64,000 nucleotides of DNA from Mucilaginibacter geliditolerans (GTDB taxonomy: Bacteria > Bacteroidota > Bacteroidia > Sphingobacteriales > Sphingobacteriaceae). Location of the stretch: contig NZ_JACHBY010000004.1 in the NCBI RefSeq assembly GCF_014200495.1, forward strand, positions 434,001-498,000, read 5' to 3'. The translations under genes and the position numbers were made by a program. Position 1 is the stretch's first letter. The number at the start of each line of letters is the position of its first letter. Below the pieces are notes generated by a model. The model was not told where the DNA came from and made no database searches. It saw only the letters and a list, made by a program, of their open reading frames with translations. Shown in pieces: positions 35,931 through 44,671 of the stretch.

Positions 35931-37163
35931 ATGAACAAGCTATTTAAAAAAGCTGATGTTGTAATAATTGGAGGGGGTGTTTTTGGCGCTGCTATCGCCT
36001 ATTATTATACCAGGAATAATCCGGGAAATAAAATCATAGTGCTTGAGCGCAATGAGTTGTGTAACGCTGCCACAAGCCATGCAGCGGCATTGGTTACAAA
36101 AGTAAGGGCAAAAAGGTCTTTTATTCCCCTTTCACTCGAAACCTATAAGGCAGTTGCTGAAATGGAAGAGATTTTAGGCGAATCAATGGATATGAAGTTT
36201 ACCGGGGTTTTACATGTTGCGGCAAGTGAGGCCCGGGAAGCCGATCTAAAGGAATTAATGGCTATTGCCGGTGAATTTAAGCAGCCTGCCTCATATGTAT
36301 CCCAAAGCGAGGCGCATAAGATGGCGCCGTGGCTAAAAACAGATGAAGCTATAAGAATTGGCTACATGCCGGATGAGGCCTATTGTGATCCTTATTTATT
36401 GGGCACCTTTTTTTCACGTTGTGCAAAACTTCAGGGAGCCGAATTTTACCAGGGCATTGAAGCAACCCAATTAATTATGAATGCGAGCGATGTGCTTGGG
36501 GTTAAAACTTCAGCAGGGGATGTTTATGCGGGTGTTACCATTATTGCATCGGGAGCATGGGCACCCATTTTTGCACGGCAAGCAGGTGTAAGTTTACCCA
36601 TGGCGCCTACCAGGAGCCAATATTGGATCACCGAAAAGAACGATATTTTTCCTGTTAATTCTCCAATAGTATTATTGCCCGATGCACAGGCCTATGCCCG
36701 CCCTGAAGGGGGAAGTTTACTTTTCGGCATCAGGGAAAGAAACTCCTTAAGTGTTGCATCTGATACCATTCCGCCGAATATTAATGATTTTTCTTTTAGC
36801 CCGGATAAAGGTATGCAGGATCTTTCAGAAGTTATCGATCGCCTGGCCCGTTTCTTCCCTAAAGTATATGATATTGGCATGAAATATTATGTGGCCGGTT
36901 TCTCCGGTTATACGCCCGACAATAATTTATCAATGGGTGTTGCTCACGGTATCAACAATTTATTGCTGGCTACGGGATGTGTAGGCGCAGGTATAGCAGT
37001 TAGTGGGGGTGTTGGTTTAGCCTTTGCCGAGTTAGCGTCCGGCAGGCCAAATCCTTTCGACTTTTCTCCATTTGACATTCGGCGTTTTGGAAATATTGAC
37101 CCGTTTAGCCCGGAATGGTTAGAAAGATGTGCCATTGCCAGGTCAACAAAAGTAAGTGGATAA
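35931..37163 (+). CDS. FAD-dependent oxidoreductase, glycine-oxidase/DAO type
   Basis: 410 residues from ATG 35931; an upstream in-frame start at 35859 would overlap the previous gene and adds no conserved residues. The FAD motif VVIIGGGVFGAAIAYYY is at the N-terminus, then IVLERNELCNAATSHAAALVTK. The C-terminal FAD-contact region reads YYVAGFSGYTPDNNLSMG...LLATGCVGAGIAVSGGVGLAFAELASGRP. The family includes glycine and sarcosine oxidases. Distinct from the preceding FAD protein, so the operon carries two amine-oxidase-like enzymes; one may act on N-alkylated and the other on primary or hydroxylated aminophosphonates (inference). Starts 23 bases after the previous stop. Confidence 0.85.
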   Translation: MNKLFKKADVVIIGGGVFGAAIAYYYTRNNPGNKIIVLERNELCNAATSHAAALVTKVRAKRSFIPLSLETYKAVAEMEEILGESMDMKFTGVLHVAASEAREADLKELMAIAGEFKQPASYVSQSEAHKMAPWLKTDEAIRIGYMPDEAYCDPYLLGTFFSRCAKLQGAEFYQGIEATQLIMNASDVLGVKTSAGDVYAGVTIIASGAWAPIFARQAGVSLPMAPTRSQYWITEKNDIFPVNSPIVLLPDAQAYARPEGGSLLFGIRERNSLSVASDTIPPNINDFSFSPDKGMQDLSEVIDRLARFFPKVYDIGMKYYVAGFSGYTPDNNLSMGVAHGINNLLLATGCVGAGIAVSGGVGLAFAELASGRPNPFDFSPFDIRRFGNIDPFSPEWLERCAIARSTKVSG

Positions 37164-37200
37164 ATTATCAAAAAGTTAAACAGTTTCATAGTCAACCCCG

Positions 37201-38502
37201 ATGAACCAGTTAAATAAGCTGCTAACCCGTTCAAAAGTATTCTTCATATTTTGGTGTATGCTTGCCGCCTTTGGGACCTACTTTTGTATGTATGCTTTCA
37301 GAAAACCATTTACCAGTGGGACCTACTCGGGGTTAGCACTTTGGAACCTGGACTATAAGGCCATTTTAATTATTGCGCAGGTGCTTGGTTATATGGTTTC
37401 AAAATTTATCGGCATCAAAGTAATTTCAGAACTTAAGGCATCTGGCAGGGTAAAGCTCATTATCAGGCTAATTCTTTTTTCAGAAGCCGGCCTTCTCCTT
37501 TTTGGATTGGTGCCATATCCGTACAACTTTTTCTTTTTATTTCTGAACGGATTACCGCTGGGTATGGTTTGGGGCATTGTTTTTAGCTACCTTGAGGGCA
37601 GGCGGTTTACAGAAATGTTGGCAATGGGGCTGAGTATTAGCCTCATCGTATCATCCGGAATTTTAAAAACCATTTATTTTATAGTGCATGGATGGTTTCC
37701 ATTAGTTTCTGAATTTTGGATGCCGGGTATTATTGGCTTACTCTTTCTGCCGCTCTTTTTAACATTTGTGTGGATGCTCTCAGTGATTCCAGAGCCTTCA
37801 GAAGCTGATAAGCTTTTGCGTGTTGAACGCTTGCCGATGACTAATGAAGACAAAAAAAATGTTTTAAAAGAATATGGGCCGGGTATAATAGGTATTGGGC
37901 TAATTTATACCATACTTACCACCATGAGAGATTTCAGGGATAATTTTTCAGTTGAAATATGGAACGAGATAAACCCTCACTGGAATAAGGCCATCTTCTC
38001 AATAACCGAAACAATTACGGGTATCATCGTATTAGCAGCTATAGGAAGTATTTCACTTATCCGGAATAATATAAAAGGTTTTTGGGGAACTCAATATTTA
38101 ATTGCATTGGGTTTGTTGTTAAGCGGTGGTAGTACATTACTTTTTCACCTGCACTTTATAAATCCCTTTTGGTGGATGCTTTTGGTTGGTATGGGGATGT
38201 TTTTGGCTTATACACCTATCCAGGTTGTTTTATTTGAACGGATGATAGCCTTATTTAAAATAAAGGCAAACGCAGGTTTCTTTGTTTATATCTGTGATTC
38301 TGTTGGATACCTGGGCAGCGTTGGGTTATTGCTTTACAAGGAGTTTTTTATGAAAAATTTAAGCTGGGCCAAAGTGCTGATGCAGTTTAGCTACCTGCTT
38401 ACAGGTATTTGTATTTTATTACTTGTTTTATCAGCAATTTTCTTTAACCGTAAAATAGGGATTAAAGGACCCATTACAGGAATATTGGACAGAGAATTCT
38501 AA
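37201..38502 (+). CDS. DUF5690-family MFS-like membrane carrier
   Basis: 433 residues with about 12 hydrophobic membrane segments, including FFIFWCMLAAFGTYFCMYAF, AILIIAQVLGYMVSKFIG, FFFLFLNGLPLGMVWGIVFSYLEG and FWWMLLVGMGMFLAYTPIQVVLFERMIALF. The N-terminal AFRKPFTSGTYSG and the loop between helices 6 and 7 (SEADKLLRVERLPMTNEDKKNV) are typical of DUF5690, an MFS-related family related by eye to organophosphate:Pi antiporters (UhpT/GlpT type FRKPF). It starts 37 bases after the second FAD gene. The context suggests inner-membrane uptake of an aminophosphonate or a phospho-sugar, but no substrate is known for the family. Confidence 0.85.
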   Translation: MNQLNKLLTRSKVFFIFWCMLAAFGTYFCMYAFRKPFTSGTYSGLALWNLDYKAILIIAQVLGYMVSKFIGIKVISELKASGRVKLIIRLILFSEAGLLLFGLVPYPYNFFFLFLNGLPLGMVWGIVFSYLEGRRFTEMLAMGLSISLIVSSGILKTIYFIVHGWFPLVSEFWMPGIIGLLFLPLFLTFVWMLSVIPEPSEADKLLRVERLPMTNEDKKNVLKEYGPGIIGIGLIYTILTTMRDFRDNFSVEIWNEINPHWNKAIFSITETITGIIVLAAIGSISLIRNNIKGFWGTQYLIALGLLLSGGSTLLFHLHFINPFWWMLLVGMGMFLAYTPIQVVLFERMIALFKIKANAGFFVYICDSVGYLGSVGLLLYKEFFMKNLSWAKVLMQFSYLLTGICILLLVLSAIFFNRKIGIKGPITGILDREF

Positions 38503-38594
38503 TTTAATATGTAAATATGATTATCATCAATAATGGGATGTATTAAAAATCTGAAGCTTATGCCAAATAACGGAACTTATTTATTTAACAGACA

Positions 38595-40076
38595 ATGAAA
38601 TCAATACAAAAAATCAATACAAAAATAGCCGCTTTGATAATAATCATATTGCTTCAGTACTCCTGGGCGCGTGCGCAACAATACAAACCTACCTGGGAAA
38701 GCCTCGACAAAAGACCAGTTCCTGAATGGTTTAAGGATGCCAAATTTGGCATCTTTATTACGTGGGGCGTATATTCAGTTCCGGCATATGCGCCAAAAGG
38801 AGAATATGCCGAATGGTACCAACACTGGCTGCAAACTAATGCTTTTAATGGAGATGTTGCAAGATATCATAAACGGGTATTTGGAGATAAAACCTACTAT
38901 GATTTAGCAAAGGATTTTAAAGCGGAATTATTTAATCCTGATGAATGGGCGCAGCTTATTGAAAAGTCAGGAGCAAAATATGTAGTTCCTGTAGCCAAAC
39001 ATCATGATGGTTATTGTTGGTGGCCAAATAAATATACCAATGAGGCATGGGGATTTCCGTGGACTGCTATGGATGTGGGACCCAAACGAGATCTTTTAGG
39101 TGATCTGTTTACAGCTATTCGTAAAACATCGGTAAAGGCGGGCGTATATTTTTCATGGTACGAGTGGTATAATCCCTTATACAAATCAAACCCGGAAAAA
39201 TATGCTTTACAATACGCTATACCTCAGGCGAAAGATTTGATCGAAAGATATAAGCCTGACGTTTTCTGGACGGATGGCGACTGGGAGCAAAGCGATACCA
39301 CCTGGCACTCGACCCAATTCTTAAGCTGGCTATATAATGAAAGTGCAGTGAAGAATGATATAGTTACTTATGACCGCTATGGAAAAGGTATACGGTTTAA
39401 ACATGGTGGTGTTTATTCGCCGGAATACCAGCCCGACATGGAATTCGGAGATCATTATTTTGAGGAAAGCCGGGGAATTGGGTTTTCTTATGGCTATAAT
39501 AGGATGGAAGATGCCTGGGATTATAATTCGCCTCAAACACTGGTGCTGCTTTTAAGTGACCTGGTAAGCAGGGGCGGAAACCTACTGCTTAACATTGGTC
39601 CGGATGCCTCGGGGAAAATCCCTCCTATTATGCAGGAGAGATTGTTGCAGATGGGTGCCTGGCTCAAAATAAACGGGAAAGCAATTTATAATACCCGTAA
39701 ATGGATCAGATCGTGCCAGTGGAGTGAAGGCAGGCGTGATTATAAACCAAAAAGGACTGAGGGTGATTTTAGGGCAAATGGCGATTTTATGCTGAAACTA
39801 ACGGTAGATCCTGATCCTGGTTACGCCGTGAAAGAATGTTTCTTCACAATCAATCCAACAACCAAAGAAGTATTTGCCATATTACCAAAGTGGCCGGTTA
39901 ACAACCATTTTACAATAAAAGATATGGAACTAAAGCCCGGAGCAATAGTCCGGCTGTTAGAAACAAACGAAATATTAAAGTGGAAGCAGATCGGCAAGGA
40001 TGTTACACTAACCTTTCCGGCATTTAACCCCGATAAATATAAAAGCCAATATGCTTATGCTTTGAGCATATTATAA
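38595..40076 (+). CDS. Exported alpha-L-fucosidase (GH29), full-length form
   Basis: 493 residues: signal peptide to about 28 (SWARAQQ), the GH29 barrel (about 30-370) and a C-terminal beta-sandwich (about 380-490). Nucleophile D227 in DVFWTDGDW; VAKHHDGYCWW and PKGEYAEWYQHW are conserved. The motif usually reading FIHWG is FITWG here (56-60), so the fucose-contacting histidine is replaced by threonine; this occurs in some relatives and may shift specificity. This is closest to the larger GH29-A type by eye. Starts 92 bases after the carrier, with no terminator between, so probably part of the phnA transcript. Confidence 0.9.
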   Translation: MKSIQKINTKIAALIIIILLQYSWARAQQYKPTWESLDKRPVPEWFKDAKFGIFITWGVYSVPAYAPKGEYAEWYQHWLQTNAFNGDVARYHKRVFGDKTYYDLAKDFKAELFNPDEWAQLIEKSGAKYVVPVAKHHDGYCWWPNKYTNEAWGFPWTAMDVGPKRDLLGDLFTAIRKTSVKAGVYFSWYEWYNPLYKSNPEKYALQYAIPQAKDLIERYKPDVFWTDGDWEQSDTTWHSTQFLSWLYNESAVKNDIVTYDRYGKGIRFKHGGVYSPEYQPDMEFGDHYFEESRGIGFSYGYNRMEDAWDYNSPQTLVLLLSDLVSRGGNLLLNIGPDASGKIPPIMQERLLQMGAWLKINGKAIYNTRKWIRSCQWSEGRRDYKPKRTEGDFRANGDFMLKLTVDPDPGYAVKECFFTINPTTKEVFAILPKWPVNNHFTIKDMELKPGAIVRLLETNEILKWKQIGKDVTLTFPAFNPDKYKSQYAYALSIL

Positions 40077-40128
40077 ACTTACATAAATTTTAAAAATAGA
40101 TATTAAGCACATTTAAAAAGGAAATAAG

Positions 40129-41115
40129 ATGGATAGGAAAGAATTTATAGCAAAATCCGGGCTTGCAGGTGGCGTGTTATTATTTGCCCGTTATCCGGAA
40201 TTACAGCCGAAAGATAAAAAGATCAGGATTGGTGTTATTGCCGATCTGCACCACGATATTATGTATGATGGTTTAGATCGTTTATCAGCCTTTATTGATG
40301 AAATGAATACCGAAACACCTGATTTCATTATTCAAATGGGTGATTTGTGTTTTCCTAAAAAGGAAAACCTTCCTTTGATGGATGTTTGGAATAAATTCAA
40401 AGGGCCAAAATATCATGTTATTGGCAACCATGATACAGATGGAGGATATACGCGTGACCAAGTGGTTGAATTCTGGAATGCAAAGGGTAAATACTATTCT
40501 TTTGATGCCAATGGGTTTCACTTTGTGGTTTTAGACGGCAATGAAAATAATCCATCGCCATACAGGCCGATGGGATATGCACGTTATATTTCGCCAGAGC
40601 AGTTGGAATGGTTAAAAAGTGATTTGGATGCCACCATACTTCCTACCATTATATTTTGTCACCAGGGTTTGGATAATGATGCCGGTGGACTTGAAAATGG
40701 CACATTGCTCCGCTACACACTTGAACAAGCTAATCAAAAGAGCGGTCAGCAGAAAGTGATATTGGTGCTAACGGGACACCATCATCAGGATTATTATAAT
40801 CGCATCAATGATATACATTATGTGCAGATAAATAGTGCCTCATACCAATGGCTCGGCGACAAATACAAAGAGATCCGTTATTCCCCGGAAGTGGATAAAG
40901 CCCGGCCTAATATAAAATATACAGTGCCATATAAAGACCCTCTTTGGGCAATGATTGAGATAGGGCATAATGGAACGATTAATATTAAAGGTAAAAAAAC
41001 TGTTTTCGTTGGCTCTTCACCTGAAAAATTAGGTGTGAACCTGGTTGATTACATTTATCCAATAGTGCCCTATATTTCGGATAGGAAGATTAAAATGGAA
41101 CATGCGATCTTGTAA
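40129..41115 (+). CDS. Exported calcineurin-like metallophosphoesterase
   Basis: 328 residues. The N-terminus MDRKEFIAKSGLAGG resembles a Tat signal with RK instead of RR, then LLFARYPE. All metal motifs are intact: ADLHHD, GDLCFP, GNHDTDGG, CHQGLDN and GHHHQDY. A paralogue of the degenerate protein at 21822. C-terminal extension after YKDPLWAMIEIG includes GTINIKGKKTVFVGSSPEKLG, which is missing in that paralogue. It would remove phosphate or phosphodiester groups in the periplasm or on the surface. Starts 52 bases after the GH29 gene. The active partner here makes the loss of residues in the paralogue stand out. Confidence 0.9.
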   Translation: MDRKEFIAKSGLAGGVLLFARYPELQPKDKKIRIGVIADLHHDIMYDGLDRLSAFIDEMNTETPDFIIQMGDLCFPKKENLPLMDVWNKFKGPKYHVIGNHDTDGGYTRDQVVEFWNAKGKYYSFDANGFHFVVLDGNENNPSPYRPMGYARYISPEQLEWLKSDLDATILPTIIFCHQGLDNDAGGLENGTLLRYTLEQANQKSGQQKVILVLTGHHHQDYYNRINDIHYVQINSASYQWLGDKYKEIRYSPEVDKARPNIKYTVPYKDPLWAMIEIGHNGTINIKGKKTVFVGSSPEKLGVNLVDYIYPIVPYISDRKIKMEHAIL

Positions 41116-41260
41116 CGGGCGAAATAACCACACAGACCGTAATAGATAACATTTTTTTAACAATTATTTAATTAAAAAATGGCTAATACCGTCCCTATAG
41201 AAAATATGTTTACTCAAAGATTGGAATGCTGTTATACCCGAGCGGTGTACGATGTAATGA

Positions 41261-41506
41261 GAAACATGGACGCATATTGTCATTACCGGTACCAACAAAG
41301 GAACGAGTTTGTATATAAACGGTAAATTGCAAAAGAAGCTGTATGACGACTGGATCCAGTTTACTGACAAAGACAAAACAAGAATGCGTAAAGTCGAAAC
41401 CTTGGTTTTTCCATTACTCACGTTGGGCGGTTTTAAGGGAGAAATAGATGCGTTACAAATATGGAACAAAGTATTATCAGATAAAGAAATAGGGGGTTTA
41501 AAATAA
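41261..41506 (+). pseudogene. LamG-like domain remnant
   Basis: After a stop at 41258 the frame reads ETWTHIVITGTNKGTSLYI then NGKLQKKLYDDWIQFTDKDK...LGGFKGEIDALQIWNKVLSDKEIGG, ending at 41506. WTHIVIT...LYINGKL and GEIDALQIWNKVLS are the two end strands of a LamG jelly roll. There is no start codon or N-terminal half, and upstream bases 41116-41260 give no continuous match. It is probably the tail of a lost glycosidase or binding protein of this locus. Confidence 0.6.
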
Positions 41507-41643
41507 GAAATTCTTGGGATCTCTTTTGCCGGACTGTTATACTCTATTCTCTTAAAGTCCCGTCCTTGATGCAAAGTTAATCTTTCGCCAACTGTAACGA
41601 AAATCTTAAAAATTCTGTTTATAAATTTAAAAATACAATTACT

Positions 41644-42987
41644 ATGAAAAGGCTTAGAACACTCTTTATCCCCTTATTACTAATAACAGTTACGGTCTAC
41701 GGTCAAAACAAAGAGCAGCAAAATAGCGCAGCATTAAAATGGTTTACTGATGCAAGATATGGCATGTTCATTCACTGGGATATGTCTAGTGTTGCAGGGA
41801 CTGAAATTAGCTGGTCGCGGAAAGCAACAAAACCTTTGGATATTACTGGAGATCCCGCCGGTTATGTAGAAGATCCTAATTATGATAATCTGTACAAAAA
41901 ATTTAATCCTGCCAAATTTGATGCAACCGAATGGGTGAGAATTGCGAAGGAGGCCGGAATGAAGTACATTGTTTTTACGGCAAAACATCACGGTGGTTTT
42001 GCTATGTGGAATACCAAAACTTCAGATTATTCCATAATGAATACTCCTTATGGAAAAGACGCTATAAAGCAATTAGCTGCGGCTTGCCATAAAGCAGGAA
42101 TGAAATTTGGTTTGTACTATTCTCAGCGTGATTGGCATAATCCCTTATACGGAATAGGCGACAATAAAGCGTATATAAATTACATGAATGAACAAATAAG
42201 AGAATTACTTACCAGTTACGGAAAAATTGATATTATTTGGTGGGATAGCTATGGCGTGGGGGATTTAGAAAAATTTTGGCAAATAGGCAGTACGTATGAT
42301 TTAGTAAAAAAACTGCAACCAGACATTATAATGAACAACAGGCTTGCTGTTCTTGGCGACTATAACAAACAGCCTGCAAGATACTTGGGCGATTGGGATA
42401 CTCCTGAACAAACTATAGGCAAATTTCAGAATAACCGACTCTGGGAAAGTTGTTTTACACTTGTACATACGCCTGACGGAGGAGGTTGGTCTTACCGCCC
42501 GGATGGTAAGGTACATAGTTATGCAGAATGTATCAACGCGCTTGTTGGCTGTGCTACCGGCGATGGCAATTTGCTATTGGGCATTGGGCCTGATGCAACG
42601 GGAGTTATCCCTGCCGATCAGCAAGAAAGATTAGCACAAATAAGCCAATGGTTAAAAAAATATCAAGAGAGTATTTATGGCACAAGAGGTGGACCTTATA
42701 CTAATGGCACATGGGGCGGCGCTACTTTTAAAGGCAAGAAAATTTATCTTCACATTAGAAAATGGAACGGAGACTCTTTGACATTACCAACTCTTAAAGG
42801 TAAAATTGTAAAATGTACCAATTTGACCAATGAGAGTAATCGGGCAACATTTGTTCAGGATAATAAAAACTTAACTATAAAACTTTCTGCCGATAAACAA
42901 GATTCAATCGATACAATCATTATGCTCGAATTAGCTGGTGATGCATCGGATGAGTTAACGAACGGTAAACCGATAGCAGTAAAATAG
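41644..42987 (+). CDS. Exported alpha-L-fucosidase (GH29), third copy
   Basis: 447 residues with a signal peptide (LFIPLLLITVTVYGQ). GH29 motifs: YGMFIHWDMSSVAG (FIHW with a D replacing G), FTAKHHGGFAMWNTKTSDYS, FGLYYSQRDWHNP, and nucleophile D201 in IDIIWWDSYG. C-terminal region GNLLLGIGPDATGVIPADQQERL is standard. It resembles the subgroup with HHGG rather than HHDG. It is the last intact gene of the locus on this strand, 137 bases after the LamG remnant. Three divergent GH29 enzymes suggest more than one fucose linkage in the target glycan. Confidence 0.9.
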   Translation: MKRLRTLFIPLLLITVTVYGQNKEQQNSAALKWFTDARYGMFIHWDMSSVAGTEISWSRKATKPLDITGDPAGYVEDPNYDNLYKKFNPAKFDATEWVRIAKEAGMKYIVFTAKHHGGFAMWNTKTSDYSIMNTPYGKDAIKQLAAACHKAGMKFGLYYSQRDWHNPLYGIGDNKAYINYMNEQIRELLTSYGKIDIIWWDSYGVGDLEKFWQIGSTYDLVKKLQPDIIMNNRLAVLGDYNKQPARYLGDWDTPEQTIGKFQNNRLWESCFTLVHTPDGGGWSYRPDGKVHSYAECINALVGCATGDGNLLLGIGPDATGVIPADQQERLAQISQWLKKYQESIYGTRGGPYTNGTWGGATFKGKKIYLHIRKWNGDSLTLPTLKGKIVKCTNLTNESNRATFVQDNKNLTIKLSADKQDSIDTIIMLELAGDASDELTNGKPIAVK

Positions 42988-43022
42988 AGACTAATCAAAG
43001 TTTCAACCGCAACAATTAATCT

Positions 43023-43121
43023 ATGACAGCAGACCGTTATTACAAACCCGAGTTAGATGTACTTCGTTTATGTGCTTTTCTTTTTGTTTTCTTTGTTCAT
43101 CGGATGGACTTATTTAATTAA
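43023..43121 (+). pseudogene. N-terminal fragment of an acyltransferase-3 family protein
   Basis: 32 codons from ATG 43023 reading YYKPELDVLRLCAFLFVFFVH, then a stop. RYY(R/K)PELDxLRxxAFLxVFxxH is the characteristic first helix of membrane acyltransferase_3 (OafA/NodX type) proteins. The rest (about 330 residues) is absent, so this is a truncation scar at the end of the glycan locus. Confidence 0.6.
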
Positions 43122-43932
43122 GTATCAAATAAGCCGCTTAATCTCGGCGTTCTTTTTATTCAAAAGTGTGACATGCGTAAATATTTTTTCCCTGGCCGAA
43201 TAAACGCATTTTTTACATGCGCAAACAGTGGTAAAAGGGTAGTAAGTTTTTGTAGGTAAAAACAGAAAAAATAAGGCTAAACCACCTGTATTTTACCTGA
43301 ACACCTCTAAGATCAATACTTTTGAAGCTCTTCAAAATAAAAAACCTCACTACCCTTTACCCCTGTAAAAATTTTGCTGCTCTATCGGATTAAAGTTATA
43401 TTCCGGACAACCATTGTCAATTGATTTACCTTATTAAATAAATCGATTTTGACTATAAAAAAGTTGATATACATCACAAAAAAAGTTGCTTTACCTTAAT
43501 AAGCCGCTTTATTCCATCAAGTTAAAGTTATATTAAGGATGACCTTTTCTCAATGGACAATAGTTCAGAAATCAATTGACAAATGATAAAATCGACATTC
43601 ACAATTTGTAATTGATCAATTAACAAATGGGTTGATTGATTATTGTTTTGTTCGCCGATAATTTGTTAATCTTTTTATTGTTTTCATTATTGACTACCTG
43701 ACAATTGGGTATTGACAGAAAAGCCACAGAAAAATCGCTCTTCTAATAACCATGTTATTCAGGACATATTAGCACACAAATACTTTCTGTTTACATCATA
43801 AATTTCAACAGCTTTGCCGGGATATGCTAAACGTTTATCGGGTAATTTAAAACATAACTTATAGGATTTGTCATTGAGAAAAGCCCGGCTGCAGGTATTA
43901 CGTAAGCTGTAAGGAAGTTAAAATTGAGTTGT
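43122..43932. other. Gene-poor AT-rich region with imperfect repeats
   Basis: No coding region is supported. Two imperfect copies of AATAAGCCGCTT (near 43126 and 43499) and of TTAAAGTTATATT followed by GGA-GACC-like bases (43390 and 43522), plus several CAATTGAC/GTCAATTG motifs, suggest old duplications or decayed insertion sequence. Nothing else recognisable. Confidence 0.3.
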
Positions 43933-44046
43933 ATGATACAACCGGAACATAATGCGCGCCGATTATTTACAGACCGTCTTGTCACAACCCTGATATCGTT
44001 GATTTGTGCCCTGATCGTATGGGAATGGGCCGTTTTGACTGATTAA
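43933..44046 (+). CDS. Possible small single-pass membrane protein
   Basis: 37 codons from ATG 43933. The second half (LVTTLISLICALIVWEWAVL) is one hydrophobic helix, preceded by a basic stretch (ARRLFTDR). No Shine-Dalgarno or family match is seen. It may be a chance frame or a short membrane peptide; support is weak. Confidence 0.25.
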   Translation: MIQPEHNARRLFTDRLVTTLISLICALIVWEWAVLTD

Positions 44047-44074
44047 GCAACATTCCGATAGGCACACTTATTAC

Positions 44075-44650
44075 TTATGCCCATTTCGAGTATGGCAACC
44101 CATTTATTTCCTTAACCAACTCCAAACCATCCACGTCAGGATAAGCCCGTTCAAGATATGCTTTAAAAGCCAGGGTAACTTCGATGCCTTGCCATTCCAT
44201 CATGGTCAGGCAAAGCTCCGGCCAGCGTTTTCTTTCCGACATGAAGCCGTACAGGGGCAGATATAGGGGCGCATAGTCGAATGCGTTTTTCACCAGTTTA
44301 TCGTACCGTGCCTTTTCAAAGTTTCGTTTAAAATCACTAACCAGGTTATAAGCGACGATATGCGGGCCGCCGTGCTTCACCAGGTCACCCAAAAATGGTG
44401 AGCCGTCATCCCAAAAGAAGTTATACAGGTAATCCCGAAAACCCCCTTCTGATAGATCACACAGGTCAACGCTGTAGTAAGCATAAGCCGCCTTAAATGT
44501 TTCCAGCGAGAAATCATCCCGGTGTTTGTTAATGATAAAGCTGATCACCTCGTTTTCTTTTTTGACGGCGAGTTCCAGGTCAGGCCCTTTGTTCTGCAAC
44601 AATGGGTCAAACCCTTTACGTTGACGGGCTAAAAGGAAAAAACAATGCAA
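44075..44650 (-). CDS. Hypothetical protein, possibly 5'-truncated
   Basis: 191 residues. There is no ATG near the beginning: the only plausible start is TTG at 44650, four codons after an in-frame stop, so the N-terminus may be lost. The body is a plausible cytoplasmic helical protein (ENEVISFIINKHRDDFSLETFKAAY, FRDYLYNFFWDDGSPFLGDLV, MEWQGIEVTLAFKAYLERAYPDVDG). I do not recognise the family. A 315-bp element with inverted repeats starts 22 bases upstream, so insertion could have removed the true start and promoter. Confidence 0.5.
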   Translation of the reverse strand: MHCFFLLARQRKGFDPLLQNKGPDLELAVKKENEVISFIINKHRDDFSLETFKAAYAYYSVDLCDLSEGGFRDYLYNFFWDDGSPFLGDLVKHGGPHIVAYNLVSDFKRNFEKARYDKLVKNAFDYAPLYLPLYGFMSERKRWPELCLTMMEWQGIEVTLAFKAYLERAYPDVDGLELVKEINGLPYSKWA

Positions 44651-44671
44651 AAGGAACAGTTAATGATCGCA

